Below, in pieces: positions 34,192 through 45,313 of a stretch of DNA of 64,000 nt. This DNA comes from Sclerodactyla briareus (lineage: Eukaryota > Echinodermata > Holothuroidea > Dendrochirotida > Sclerodactylidae). Within the stretch, counting starts at the first letter, position 1. Each line of letters opens with the position of its first letter. The notes under the pieces are model-generated. The model saw only the letters and a list, made by a program, of their open reading frames with translations. It searched no databases and was not told the origin of the DNA. The stretch spans positions 124,001 through 188,000 of the forward strand of contig JAODTK010004743.1 of NCBI GenBank assembly GCA_026419785.1, written 5' to 3'. The position numbers and the translations under genes are program-made.

Positions 34192-36050
34192 CAGGGCTGG
34201 AATTAACCGACGCACCCCGCGCCCATGGGGCCGTCGTGTTTTTCATGATGGCCGCAGTGCCCTAAAAAAAGCGCCTATAGCTCAATGCCCACGATGGCCG
34301 TCCTGCCAATTCCTTTGCCGTCAAGCCCTCTGAAGTTGGGTCTATCAACTTGAGACTTTTTCAAGAGAAACCATGGCCGATTTCCTGTTGTAATAATCTA
34401 AATACATCCTAACATTATCCCTAAACACCTGACATTATATCACAATTTCTGGCAAAACGGCCGAACTTTGCCGTATAGGCCCAATTTTGCCCTATGCCAC
34501 AGTGTGTTAGGATAAGCCATCCATAATTTTTTTCAACATGTGTATCTCGGATTCAGGATCATGAATCACGAAAATACCACTTGTTGTTCGCCAAATATAT
34601 CAAAACATTTGAGCGGAGTATGGGGAAGCTATATTCACCTCTGAAAATTATTTCGGCACAATTAGGTGGAGGTACTAAGTAGGCCTACTGTGGCAAAACG
34701 GGAGAGGGGGCTGCTGGATGTATCTGTTATGGTCTAGGCTGTACAAACCCTGCGAGTTGTTGTCATACCTTCAGGCCGGCCATGTCGAGCAGCAGGTCAC
34801 AGTTTAAGGATGCGCACTTCTACTGAAACTCAATGTTTATGTCACTTAGAGCAGAATTGAAGGATTTAACATCACAGGCCCCGAATCTCACAGGTAGCCA
34901 TTCATTCAGGTATTGTCCTCAATACGGTAGCAATCCTTATTTGTGGCACTGAGGTTCATTCAGGGTCCGGTATCTTCGTCCAAGTATGGGTAATGGATAA
35001 CCTCTTCTAAGATGTGGTCACCAAGATGATAACTGCAATAAATTGGATTTTCCTTATGGGGTCACCATCATAGTGTAGAAGCATTTAGATGCATTGAGCG
35101 ACATTTGCCAGTCCCTTTCCCAGTGATTGAGTGTGTTTTAAATGTCCCCTATTGGAGTTGAAGACACTCATTATGGGACTTGATCTCAACGATAGAACAC
35201 AATGATCCGCAAGCAGCTTAATGTCAGAGAGGATATTTCTGGGACGGTCATGTATGTATATATCCCAAGAACAGGGGGGCCCAAAACAGTTCTTGAGGGA
35301 ACTCCTGATGTCACTTCCACTTCAGATGATATGATGTCTCCCCTGTCCTGGCTGTTGACGTTTGGTGAGAGATGACTGAATCCACTTTGGAGCGGTGATT
35401 CTGATACCTGCACTTTGAAGCTTGCGTAAGGACTTTTGTGGGGCACACTGCCAATGCTTTTTTGAAGTCCATAATGATCACGTCAGCCTACTCATGCATG
35501 CCTGTTTCTATGGCAGTAGGCCATTATGCCCCCCCCCCCCCAATATGTGGTTCATGGATTGTGATTTCCATGCAGGGATGAATTCACTTTCATTTGAAAT
35601 ATTTTTCCCATTCGTAGCATCGCTTGTTGGGCTTTGAGTGACAATGACTCACACGTGATGAGAAATGAGGAGTAGCCCACCAGAAGGTTAAGGTGTAGGG
35701 AATGGTAGTAGGAAGCCGTAATGGGTACTACTGGTCAGTGTGTGGTTTGTGTTGTAGGCGGGGGAGATGGGTTTATGCAAGAGCGTTAGGATTGGGACCC
35801 CCCCCCCCCCTTCAGAAATAAGGGCAGGTGGACCAAAATGTATTTGACCTTTCATAATGGGGCTTGCTACCCGTCCTGAGGCTTTTTTTTACTGTATCAA
35901 TTCACATTTTGGTTATTTTGCCTTGGTGCCTGCCATTACGGAAATGTTTGGCCTTGGTGCCTACACAATGGCCTTGGTGCCCTCCAGAAATTCTAAATAA
36001 ACAAGGCAAATGGCCGGGCACTCTATCAACCTTAAATTCCAGCCATGCCT
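34192..36050. mobile_element. ~1.86-kb TIR element with captured RT, copy 1
   Basis: The left end is CAGGGCTGGAATTAACC. The right end is CTTAAATTCCAGCC plus a short insertion, the inverted counterpart. An approximate 8-bp target duplication (CCTGGGC/CCTGGGG) flanks it. The right subterminal DNA repeats 'ggccttggtgcc', as in the hAT element at 1.1 kb. The element is collinear over its whole length with the copy at 39.54-41.36 kb. It encloses a minus-strand LINE RT fragment. The class is probably hAT-like, non-autonomous. Confidence 0.75.
34960..35505 (-). pseudogene. Antisense LINE RT fragment inside the TIR element, copy 1
   Basis: Read on the minus strand, 35,490-35,455 gives DVIIMDFKKA, the non-LTR RT palm block (DFxKAFDxVPH). 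35,450-35,420 gives PHKS plus remnants of the KL..GI block. Further along come VTSGVP, LGPPVL and IYTYM, remnants of the SGVPQGSVLGPLLF..YIND block, then IKLL-DHCVL for the LFADDCVLY block (second Asp read as His). W-RDWQMSLNASKC and LGDHILEEV from the thumb/connection follow toward 34,960. Frames shift several times. It is a dead fragment of a CR1/L2/Jockey-type LINE. Confidence 0.75.
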
Positions 36051-36084
36051 GGGGAATTCAAATTTCACAGAACTCAATGGTTTT

Positions 36085-36262
36085 CAATCTGAACTACGAA
36101 TACTTACCCCATATTGTACTTTGACACCCAACCCCAACTCCATTGAAAGTCTAGGGCAATCTTCACAGTAATGCCGGGCTGCAATCCTTCGGCCTTCTTA
36201 TTTGCAGTTCAATGGCATTGGGGGGGGAAAGGACAATATGTGGTAAGTTTAGTAAGTGAAAA
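36085..36262. mobile_element. Solo MITE with bidirectional splice-site-bearing arms
   Basis: A ~175-bp element. The left end reads GAACTACGAATACTTACCCC then ATATTGTACTTTG. The right end reads CAATATGTGGTAAGTTTAGT, then AAGTGAAAATAG. Each arm, read outward, ends in CAATATGxGGTAAGT, a strong splice donor, and each has an upstream AG after a pyrimidine-rich stretch (plus: TTCTTATTTGCAG|TTCAATGG at 36,192-36,206; minus: TTGCCCTAG|ACTTTCAATGG). The arms also share TTCAATGGxxTTGGGG, so the element is an inverted duplication of a mini-exon-like module. The related arms are at 15.4, 15.7 and 21.4 kb. Confidence 0.65.
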
Positions 36263-36730
36263 TAGAATTAGGCAGAGGAGGAGCCCGCACAACTCTTGTG
36301 TTGAATTGGTTATTTAGGTCACGATGGAAGTGACATTCATACAGGCACACACAAATGCCAACATTGATCCCATAAATTCTTTTTAGCTCAAGATAAGGGC
36401 TTAAAGAGTGAAGGGAAAATTAATTATAGCTAGGCTTGGTGTACAGGCGGAGATGATGAGTAATGTGAGGTGAACCAATGATATGTAATCGGGACCGTAC
36501 ATGATGATGGCTCAGCAGCGGTGGAGTGAAAATCTGACGAAATTCAAAATTCGGCAAGAATTATGCAAATTGACCAAGTAAATCAACATATTCTAACAGT
36601 GAAGATTTAACATCGTTCAAGTAACTTACTATCCTGTGCCTGTGAATGCCATAACACATCACTATAGCTACTACAGTTCACCTCTCATCTTGCTAAAAGC
36701 TGGAAACGATAAACTATATATGAAAAATAG

Positions 36731-37477
36731 CAGTGGTGGCGCCAGGATTTCCCAAGAAGGGGGGTCCCCGAGTTCCCAGACGGGGGGCCAAGTTCCCCGA
36801 CAAGGCTCACCCGACCCCTAGTCAACCTGCATGTTTGATGTTTTCATTTTGAACATTTTACTTGAAGAAAAAAAAAAAGAAAAAATGAAATACACATTGT
36901 GGGGAGCAATGTTTACTTTTCCTAGCTCCCCACTCAAATCAGAAGCCCTTATTAGTAGAATAATAGCGTCAGGTATTCCCACTAACTGCAAACAGGAAAT
37001 ACAGGGTTATGCGTCGTGAAAGCACACCACTCTACACAGAGGCAAAACAGTGATAGACGGCAGACCAGAACGAGCATCCTCTCCAAACGAATTGTAACCG
37101 TAATCTCTTGCAGGGAATTGAGATATCGAAGGCTTGTGCTATCCTATATAATAGTCCACGATGGTAATAGTCTGTAGGGAGATGATTCGCTGAATCTTAA
37201 ACTGGCGAGGAACTGGCATTACTATAGACAGATATGAGGCGCGCGAAGCGAGCCGAAAATTTAAGCTCAATATAGGAATTTTCACTATAAAGAATTTTGG
37301 AAATAATACTGTCGGGGCAAAGAACCCTCGTCGGGGTGTGTACATTTTAGCGTACCCAACTCGGGCTCCCCGACGAGATGGGAAAAATTCCCCGAGGGGG
37401 GGGGGGGGGGGGGGGCCGCAGGCTTCCCGACGGGGGGGGCATGGCCCCCCCCTGCCCCCCTGCTGGCGCCACCCCTG
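36731..37477. mobile_element. Non-autonomous hAT element with exact 8-bp TSD
   Basis: A 747-bp element with inverted ends CAGTGGTGGCGCCAG (36,731-36,745) and CTGGCGCCACCCCTG (37,463-37,477). It is flanked by identical 8-bp duplications AAAAATAG (36,723-36,730 and 37,478-37,485). It is GC-rich near both ends with 'ccccgacgaggg' motifs and a run of about 20 G (37,397-37,416). It has no transposase. 8-bp TSD and CAG ends place it in hAT. Confidence 0.9.
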
Positions 37478-37485
37478 AAAAATAG

Positions 37486-38084
37486 GTCAATTACCATACC
37501 TAGTTATGAGTTTCATTTCCACAAATCAATCATATCATTTCACAAAAGCCGACTTGACACCACACAAAATTGCACCTAAATCGATTATGCAGTTTCAGAG
37601 AACCCTGCTAAGAGAGAAGTGTGACACACATTTGATGAGATGCGATGATCCTCTTCCTAAACTCATTCCAAGCAAGTTGACAAAATTTTGGTTAGCGAAT
37701 TTATCTATAGCAGGTATTATTCATAGGTGTCCAACAATCATTTCGTCAGAAAACCGAGCGTCCCCCGCCTTCAGCGAGCATGGGTGAAATCAAGGGAATC
37801 TCCAGCTACGTACTAATGAATTACCATGATAGTGAGCCCCAAACCCCCACATAGCATTTGAAAATAGTGCGAGACACATAGCAATTTGCGGAGGAAATGT
37901 AGAAAGCCTGTATGCTGTATAGAGTTTTGAGTACGAAACTGACTGTTATGCACTTCCAAGAGTGTGTAGCAATCTTGCTCATTTGAGGAGCATTAATTTC
38001 GCGATTGCTACACCAAGCTATTTCGAACACGCCCCCAAAGAGCATCCAGATACTTCTACTAAAATTAAGACTGACTGGGCTTAC
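37486..38084. other. Intron sequence, no exon seen
   Basis: AT-rich DNA downstream of the 38.1-kb Ig exon on the minus strand. Short frames are unrecognised and no repeat partner was found. Confidence 0.4.
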
Positions 38085-38241
38085 CCAATACCCGTAAGGT
38101 GGCGGAGGCGTGCTCGCTCCTGCCGGTGGAGGGGTCACTGACGTTTCACGTGTTATATCCCGCTGTCCCTCGCTGTCAGCCTCTCAAGTAAAGGTTGTTG
38201 CCTCCCAGCCACGGACCCTAGGCTCGAGAGTGAGAGGCCAT
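38085..38241 (-). CDS. IgSF gene exon: C-terminal half of an Ig domain
   Basis: The acceptor is TTTTCATTCCTCAG|ATGG and the donor is TTGG|GTAAGC, phase 1 at both ends. The first frame reads DGLSLSSLGSVAG...LLERLTARDSGI, the E strand and the D-S-G turn before the F strand. After a 1-nt shift it reads VSDPSTGRSEHASATLRVLG, the G strand of an Ig domain. The F-strand motif Y-x-C lies exactly at the shift (38,141-38,150), with one extra A and a TGA where a Cys codon is expected. The exon is 157 bp; one base less gives 156, as a symmetric 1-1 exon needs. The error thus looks technical, not a true stop. The residues before it (A-D strands with the core Trp) should be in an exon between 38.3 and 63 kb that I did not identify with confidence. 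Confidence 0.78.
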
Positions 38242-38417
38242 CTGAGGAATGAAAATATCAAATGTTTCCTTTCTGATCTGGTGAGAAACTTTGTCGACCG
38301 TGGAGGATAGGCCAGAGTAAGGACACCCTCTCAAAAGTGGGGGGGGCGGGTGGGTAGATACACCGTGGGGGGGGGGGTATATAAACTAGACCACTGTGAT
38401 GTTCATGACTTGATTAC

Positions 38418-38770
38418 CCTCTCGGTTGGTAGATTAGCTCGGTTGGAGGTCAATGGAGATCGGAGAGTTGTGGTTAGAGGTAGGACCGGTGATTGAATGG
38501 TTGCAAGTTTGAATCCAAAATGAGTTTACGATCAACTTTTCCGGTGTTGTTACCCGTGGCAAGGTTACCTTTGTCTCCACTGCCTACCACACCCAGGCGG
38601 GTAATAGGAACCTGTGAGGAATTTGAGAAACAATCTGCGCCTACAATGGCAGCAACTTATACTCTCCGGAATTGTCGGAGATCGTACTGGTTCCTGTGAT
38701 CGGGGTAACATCTGTACAGCGCTTTGAGAATGTCTACGGACATTGGAAAGCACGTTAAAAGGCATGCAGA
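38418..38770 (+). mobile_element. tRNA-derived SINE
   Basis: A-box-like TAGCTCGGTTGG (38,435-38,446) and B-box-like AGTTTGAATCC (38,506-38,516) mark a Pol III promoter derived from a tRNA. The body has 'cccgtggcaaggttacctttgtctcc', 'cacccaggcgggtaatagga' and a 3' part 'tacagcgctttgagaatgtc...ggaaagcac', a tail wording shared by many animal SINEs and their LINE partners. It lies 177 bp from the Ig exon at 38.1-38.2 kb, in the upstream intron and antisense to the gene. Confidence 0.72.
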
Positions 38771-38774
38771 TTCT

Positions 38775-39535
38775 TATATTATGAATCATGGAACTTTCAA
38801 TAGATGGGAACTTCGACAAGCTGAGTCAACATCTAAGTCAATGTTAAAGGTGAGTCAACATCAACGGTGGGGCGTTCAGTTACGATGCACACCTCAGGCA
38901 CTTTTTGATAGGTGACTCATATTCCCGTGAATGGACTACTACGATGGATCTACTATTAAGTCTGGCTTTGCCAATCAGAGTGGAGGAGTGACATGCCTCT
39001 AGAGTCTAAGAGCAGACGGATTGGCGCAAAGTGCGGAATGTTAGTCATTTGGAGTTGACTCACAGGACTGACCATACCAGGTATATTGGGGGGGTGGGTC
39101 CACAGATACGACCAGGGTAGACAGCCTAGGGGAGGTATGGCAATGTCTGACATATCGCTAGAATCTCATGTGAGCAATATTCAAAACTCTATTGAAGGCC
39201 AATGGTGATGTCAATATGACTCGATTTTGGTACTTTCTATTTATCACATGGCAGCCGAACGGCCATATTCCAGCTATTGCAAATTTTGCCGTTGTGACCA
39301 TCACAGGGGGGGGGAAAAAAGTAATCTCCTGTAATAAGACGCATTGCACAAAACTTGGTGACAAATGAACTATACACATGGGATCCGAATGAAAAAGATC
39401 ACAAAATTCTTCACAAAAATTGAAGGGGGGGGGAATTGATCCCATCATTAAGTGAATACCTATTTTTGTATTCCACTTTTTATGCCCACAGAAAACAGAA
39501 AACGATCACTGTTCAGTCTATGGGAGGCTCCAAAT
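38775..39535. other. Intron sequence, no exon seen
   Basis: Unique-looking sequence with G-runs (39,089-39,097; 39,307-39,314; 39,425-39,432). No repeat partner, TIR or domain was recognised. Confidence 0.35.
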
Positions 39536-39540
39536 ATCCC

Positions 39541-41357
39541 GGGCTTGGAATTAACAAGACGGCAATGGCGGCCATGGCCATCGTGTTTTTTATGATGGCC
39601 GCAGTGCCCTAAAAAAGCGCCTATAGCTCACGGCCACGATGGCCGACCTGCCCAAATTCCTTTACCGTCATGCCCTCTGAAGTTGGGTCTATCAACTTGA
39701 GACTCTTTTCAAAGGAGAACATGGTCCGATTTACTGTTGTAATGATTCCTAAATACATCCTAAAATTATCTAAACACCTGAAATACGATCACAAATTTTC
39801 GCCAAAACGGCCGAAGTTTACCGGTATAGGCCTCAATTTTGCCTATGCAACAGGTGTTCGGATTAGCTTCTTTTCAAATGTGTATCTCGGATAGGATCCA
39901 TAAATCAGGATACCACTGTTTCTGCCAACTATATCAAAAACAATGTTGAGCGGAGTATGGGGAAGCTATATCCACCTCTGAAAATATTTTGCACATTGGT
40001 GGATGGTACTAAGTGGCCGACTGTGGCAAAACGGGGGCGGGGGCCTGCTTGGATGTATCTGTAGGGTCTAGTACAAACCGAAACACCTGCCAAGGTTGTT
40101 GGTAAACTTCAGGATGTGATAGCAGCAAGTCACAGTTAAAAATGAGCCACTACTAACTAAAACAATGTCTATGTCACTTAGAAGCCGAACTTGAAGGATC
40201 AACATTAAGCGGCCTCCTGAATCTCAAAGGGTAAGCCTTTCCATGCAGGTACTGTCCTCAGTTCAGATAATAACGCGTGGGGGAATAGCAATCCTTATGT
40301 GGCAAGGGGGTCTTAACGTCGTACTTAGTTCCAGTATGGGTAATGCATAACCTTCTAAATGTGGTCACCAAGATGTGATAACTGCATGCAATGGTGGTTT
40401 CCTTATGGCACCCCATCAAAATGTGTAGAAGCATTTAGATGCTTTAGGCGACATTTGCATCCTTTCTATTGATGAGTGTGTTAATGTTCCTTTGGAGTTG
40501 AAGACAATCACTATGGGACTTTGATCTCACGACAGAGACACAATCATCCGCAAGCAGCTTAATGTAAGAGAGGATATTTATTTTCTGGGAAGGTCAGTAG
40601 TATATTATACCAATGAACAGGAAGGGGGCCAAAACAGTTCCTTGAGGAACTCCTGATGTAACTTCCATTCAGATGAGATGATGGTCTCTCCATGTAGGAA
40701 CAACTTGCTTTTGACGTTTGGTGAGAAAGACTGATCCACTTTTGAAGCGGTGGTGATCGGATACATGCACTTTGAAGCTTACGTAAGAGAGTGATGGGGC
40801 ACATGTCAAACGCTTTTTGAAGGTCGAATGATCAAGTCCAGCCACTCATACATGCCTGTTTCTACTGAAGTAGGCCATTTGGAATTGTGTTCATGAAATT
40901 GTGCTTTCCATGCCAGGGATATGAATTCATTTCATTTTATATGATTCCCATCGTAGCATCGCTGGTTGGGCTTTGAGGACATGGACTCACCTTGTAGATC
41001 AAGAAATGGGAGTAGCCACCAGAAAGGGAAAGGTGTAGGAAAAGGTGGTAGGAAGCCGTAATGGTCTCCTGTCAGATGGGTTTATGCAAGTGCGTTAGGA
41101 TGGAAGAAACCCCCCCCAGAAAAAATCCATGCTGAAGGGGGACCCAAAATTATTTTGACATTCATATGGGCTTGCAACCCTGTTCCGAGGCCTTTTTATG
41201 CGGTTATCAATTACGTTTGCCTTGGTGCCCTGACATAAGGAACAGGTTTGGCCTTGGTTGCCCTACCAATGGCATGGTTGCCCTCCAAAAATTGTGTTTT
41301 CGTTAAATAGACAAGGCCAAATGGCGGTGCCCTCCCTCAACCTTATTTCCAGCCCTG
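39541..41357. mobile_element. ~1.82-kb TIR element with captured RT, copy 2
   Basis: Same orientation and internal order as copy 1 (34.19-36.05 kb). The left end is GGGCTTGGAATTAAC and the right end is TTATTTCCAGCCCTG. It contains the same 'gatggccgcagtgccctaaaaaagcgcctatagctc' opening (split here by small indels), the antisense RT remnant and the 'ttgccttggtgccct' right end. No clean target duplication is visible. Copies differ by many short indels, with moderate substitution. Confidence 0.75.
40330..40860 (-). pseudogene. Antisense LINE RT fragment inside the TIR element, copy 2
   Basis: The minus-strand frame at 40,804-40,730 reads MCPITLLRKLQSACIRSPPL followed by QKWIS, the VPHxxLLxKLxxxGI..LxWI block of non-LTR RTs. 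Further on come remnants of GPLP..WYN (GPLLF.xYIND) and of the DD block. The same fragment, in the same place and orientation, is in copy 1, so capture preceded duplication of the host element. Confidence 0.72.
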
Positions 41358-42440
41358 GGTCCCCATCCACCGAATTTCATCAATGCCTCAAATTCTTCAA
41401 ATCAAATTTGAATAATTCAACAAGGCAACATGTTAGAACATCCAAATTATTGGGGTGGTGGGGTTGTTGGTTTTGAGGTGACACTTCCACCGGTGCTAGT
41501 TTGGAACGAAATCTGTTACATGAACATTGCCTTGGGAACTCACTGCAGGGATTGGCTGCAGCAGCGGTTATAGTATGGGGATTGGACCACAGGTTCCTAA
41601 TAAGTAGCGGCGACAGTGGGGGAAGGGGGCGGAAACGATATTGAGAGGCAATAAGGAACTTGAAGGCCTAAAAATGGAAATCAAGGAGAAGCACAAATGG
41701 TGCGTAGTCAACCACAGACAAATGTACGAGACGAATGTTATCATTTCTGTGATAATGTTCAAGATCATTTGAGGCCAATTAGGCAGTTTCAAACAACTGG
41801 GCCCACTTGTACCCCTGTAACGACTTGTGATTGATCTGCATGATGGGACTAAGAGTCTTAGCAGTCAATTAATCAATCACATGATGGGCCCCGGGCAACA
41901 TGGGCCATGGGCCCTAAATCCCCGGGCACCCTGAAGTGGGCTTATTAGGACTATCATTATGACCAAACATCAGCAAAAGAATGGTAGGAGATACAAGATA
42001 TTGGCGGGTATTTCAATTGAAGCTGTGTGGGAGGAGTTGCATTTTCAATTACTATTGTACCTACCAAGTGGGACTTGGACTGAAACTGAAATTCCTGAAC
42101 ACCTCAAAGGTACGAATGTTAGGCATCAATATGACAAACATCAGCACTGTGCACCAAAATTTGTAGGAGAGACATTTTTGAAATTTAATTTTACATAATG
42201 GCCAAGCCGATATGCCCCTTTAATGATCTTGACATTGACCTTCACAAAGTCACAACTGTCCCATGGGTCAATAAACATTGTGTCCAAGTTGGTCCACATG
42301 ACAACATCCATCCCCAGGAATGACTGTTTGGGGGTTTAACAAAAAGGCAATGTTGACACACTGGATAGATTGAGTAGATAGATGGCAATGAGGGTAAGGG
42401 CGGGTATGGTGAGGTTATGAGGACGCTGCCTTGTGGACCC
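41358..42440. repeat. Dispersed repeats related to 9.7 and 13.6 kb
   Basis: 41,860-42,180 has 'gggccccgggcaacatgggcc' and 'gaccaaacatcagca' phrases, as at 13.6-14.0 kb. 42,190-42,440 ('cctttaatgatcttgacattgacc...ttcacaaagtcac') matches the 9.7-10.2-kb family. Together the two may be one longer element, since both pieces are adjacent here. 41,358-41,860 shows nothing recognisable. Confidence 0.55.
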
Positions 42441-43430
42441 CACCCCCACAGACGTTGGAGGTCACCCCCCCCCATTAATCACTTCTGTGAGACAGGGAAA
42501 CACCAGCAAGGAATGCCCAAATTGGAAAAAAAAATTCTCGCCCCCTCTGACTCCAAATCTGATTTCTAGAGTGGGTTACTGGACCTTCAAAGGTCGGTCT
42601 GTTTATACCTGAAGAAATAGGAGATTGCCCTATTGGCAACAATGCATTAATCACAGTTGAACACGAAAGAGAAGGTCTTACGAATGTTTTGTTTATTGTA
42701 TTAAATTTATTTGTTGGTTTATACAGAATTTGAGTCCCTAACCCGCAGAAAGAGAGGTTTTCCTCTTGTGCAACTAAGCGCACGGTTAGTCAGTTGAACT
42801 GTGACAACCCGGTTTGATCCAGTTTCAGTTGGACTTGGCATGTAATTTACAGATAACCGAAAAAACCGAGTCAACCGAAAAACAAGACGATCTTCAAAAA
42901 GTATCTCTCCTAATTGCGCGACCGTGTTTTCTATAATTCAATACACTAGGCACTATAACACACAACAAGTTCATTGCAAACTATGGTAATGTCAAACAAA
43001 CATCACATGTTTTCATATAGTAAAAAATAAAAATCCCTAAAATAACTGACCTATAAGTTTGAATCCTAGACAAGAGTCCCTCAATTGCTTTGTCCTTTTC
43101 ATGCCCCCCCCTCCACTCTTCTCTCCATTATTACCCAAAATTTGAATAGTTTTATCGCTCAGGTCACCACTCCTGTGACCCAAATGCACTGAACTGTTTC
43201 GAAATCCCCGTAGAAGCATGGGCTTTTTGCTTTGAATAATTTTATTAATTATCAGTGCCTTTATTTTACAAGCAGCCAGGAAATGACATCCCCCCCCCCG
43301 CCGCCAGGCAGCAAACCCCTCCCCAGCTCCCCCCACAACACAAACTATCCCATGAAGAGTCAAAGATTGTCCCAAAATATATCTAGGAAACCTCCACACT
43401 TGTCCCATACCAGGCAGGAAAGAGAGGAAA
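42441..43430. other. Intronic DNA with a solitary 120-bp satellite monomer
   Basis: 42,730-42,775 ('tttgagtccctaacccgcagaaagagaggttttcctcttgtgcaac') is one partial monomer of the satellite array at 51.4-52.5 kb. The remainder has no recognised feature. 43,260-43,340 is C-rich low complexity. Confidence 0.45.
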
Positions 43431-43435
43431 GAACC

Positions 43436-45270
43436 AGAAAGCCAAAAGGCTCAGTGACTCCTTGACTGGTTGGCTGTCAACCCATAGCCAGACACACGGG
43501 ACAAATGGGAGAGGATGAGATAGTACCAGCCTTCATTATGGGCAAAAAACGTCTGACAAATTACCATACTTACCAACCAACTTTATAGGGTTCATGTACC
43601 TTGGTAGGAAAGCTACACACTACATTTCAAGGTTTCAGACTTTGAACTTGGTAACCTTAAGATAACTTCCGACCTGACCCCAAAACAATAGGTCATGTAC
43701 TCATCATGGAGAAACACAAACCAAGTATGAGCCTAATTCACCCCGAGCCTTTATCAAAAACAATAGGGTTCATGTACTCCCCATAAGAAAGATACACAAC
43801 TAATTTCAACCTGATCAGACCAACCGTTTGCGACTTATCGTGTTTACAAGGTTTTCGACTTTGACTTGGGTGACCTCAGATGACTCCGACCTGACCCCAA
43901 AACAATCGGGTTATGTACTCATCATGGGGAACACACAACCAAGTATGAGCTTCATCCATCCAGGTGGGGTCGAGTTACGGTTTACAAGCCAAATTGGCTA
44001 AAATATAACATTTAAAAGTTTTAATATTTTCAACCAAAATTCACTCCTAGACCGGAACCAAAATACAATAGGGTTCTGTACTCCCCATGAGAAAGCATAA
44101 ACCTAATTTTGACTGATCAGACCCAACAAGTATGGACTTCATCGGTTTTTTAAAAGGTTACAGACTGTGGACTCTGGTGACCTTCAGATGACTTCTGACT
44201 TGCCCCAAACAATAGTAGGGTCCATTTGTACTCATCATGGGGAACACACACAACCAAGTATGATCTTCAGCCATCCGGGTGGGGTCGAGTCATCGTGTTT
44301 ACAAAATTGGCAAAAAATCAACATTTTCTATTTTCGACCAAAATTCACCCCCGAACCAGAACAATAGGTTGTTATCCCCATGAGAAAGCTATCACCTGAG
44401 TTCAACTTGATCAGAACCAACCATTCGGGACTTATCGTGTCAACACGGTGGTTGAATTGGACCTCTGGTGACCTCAGATGGACCTCTGACCTGACCCCAA
44501 AACAATAGGGTTCATGTATTCATCAGGGGAAACACACATACCAAGTATGAGCTTCATCCATCCGGGTGGGGTCAAGTTATTGTGTTTACAAGCCAAAATG
44601 GCTAAAAATATCAATTTCACAATTGTTCATTTTCGACCCAAATTCACTTCGACCTGAACCAAAACAATAGGGTTCTGTACTCCCCATAAGAAAGACTATC
44701 ACCTATTTCAACTTAAACTTGATCTGACCAACCATTCTGGACTTATCGGGTTTACAAGGTGGGTTTTCGAACTTTGACCTCAGGCGGGTGACCTCAGATG
44801 ACCTTGACCTTGACCCAAAACAATAGGTTAATGTACTTATCATGGGGGGGGAAACACACATACCACGTATGGCTTCTCCATTCCGCGGTGGGGTCGATGA
44901 TGTGTTTACAAAATTGGCAAAAATATCAAAATTTTCTATTTGCGACCCAAATTCCCACCCCGACCGGAACCAGAACAATAGGTTCAGTAATCATCAGGAA
45001 ATACACAACCAAGTATGATCCTCATTCACCCCGCCATTTATCAAAACAATAGGGGCCGTTATGTACTCCCTAAGAAAGATACAACCCTATTTCAACCTGA
45101 TCAGACAAACCGTTCTGGACTTTCTGTTTACAGGTTTCAAGAATTGACCTCTGGTGACCTCAGATGACCTTGACCTGATCCAAAAACAATTACGGGTTCC
45201 TGACTCATCATGGAGAACACACATACCAATATGAGCTGACTACTCAGACAAATCAAGTGATCGCGTTTAC
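43436..45270. repeat. Tandem array of ~310-bp dimeric unit, copy 2, with leader
   Basis: The same leader ('agaaagccaaaaggctcagtgactccttgactg', in two pieces of the same order) and the same dimeric unit as at 31.6-33.7 kb. 'ggacttatcgtgtttacaag' variants recur near 43,829, 44,134, 44,428, 44,740 and 45,113. The array ends against a CA microsatellite (45,280-45,312). Confidence 0.92.
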
Positions 45271-45313
45271 AAGCTGGGCCTCACACACACACACGTACAC
45301 ACACACACACACC

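Noticed and set aside
45280-45312. CA microsatellite as a distinct functional site
   Set aside because: Ordinary simple repeat; relevant only because the 45.3-kb element appears to have inserted into it.
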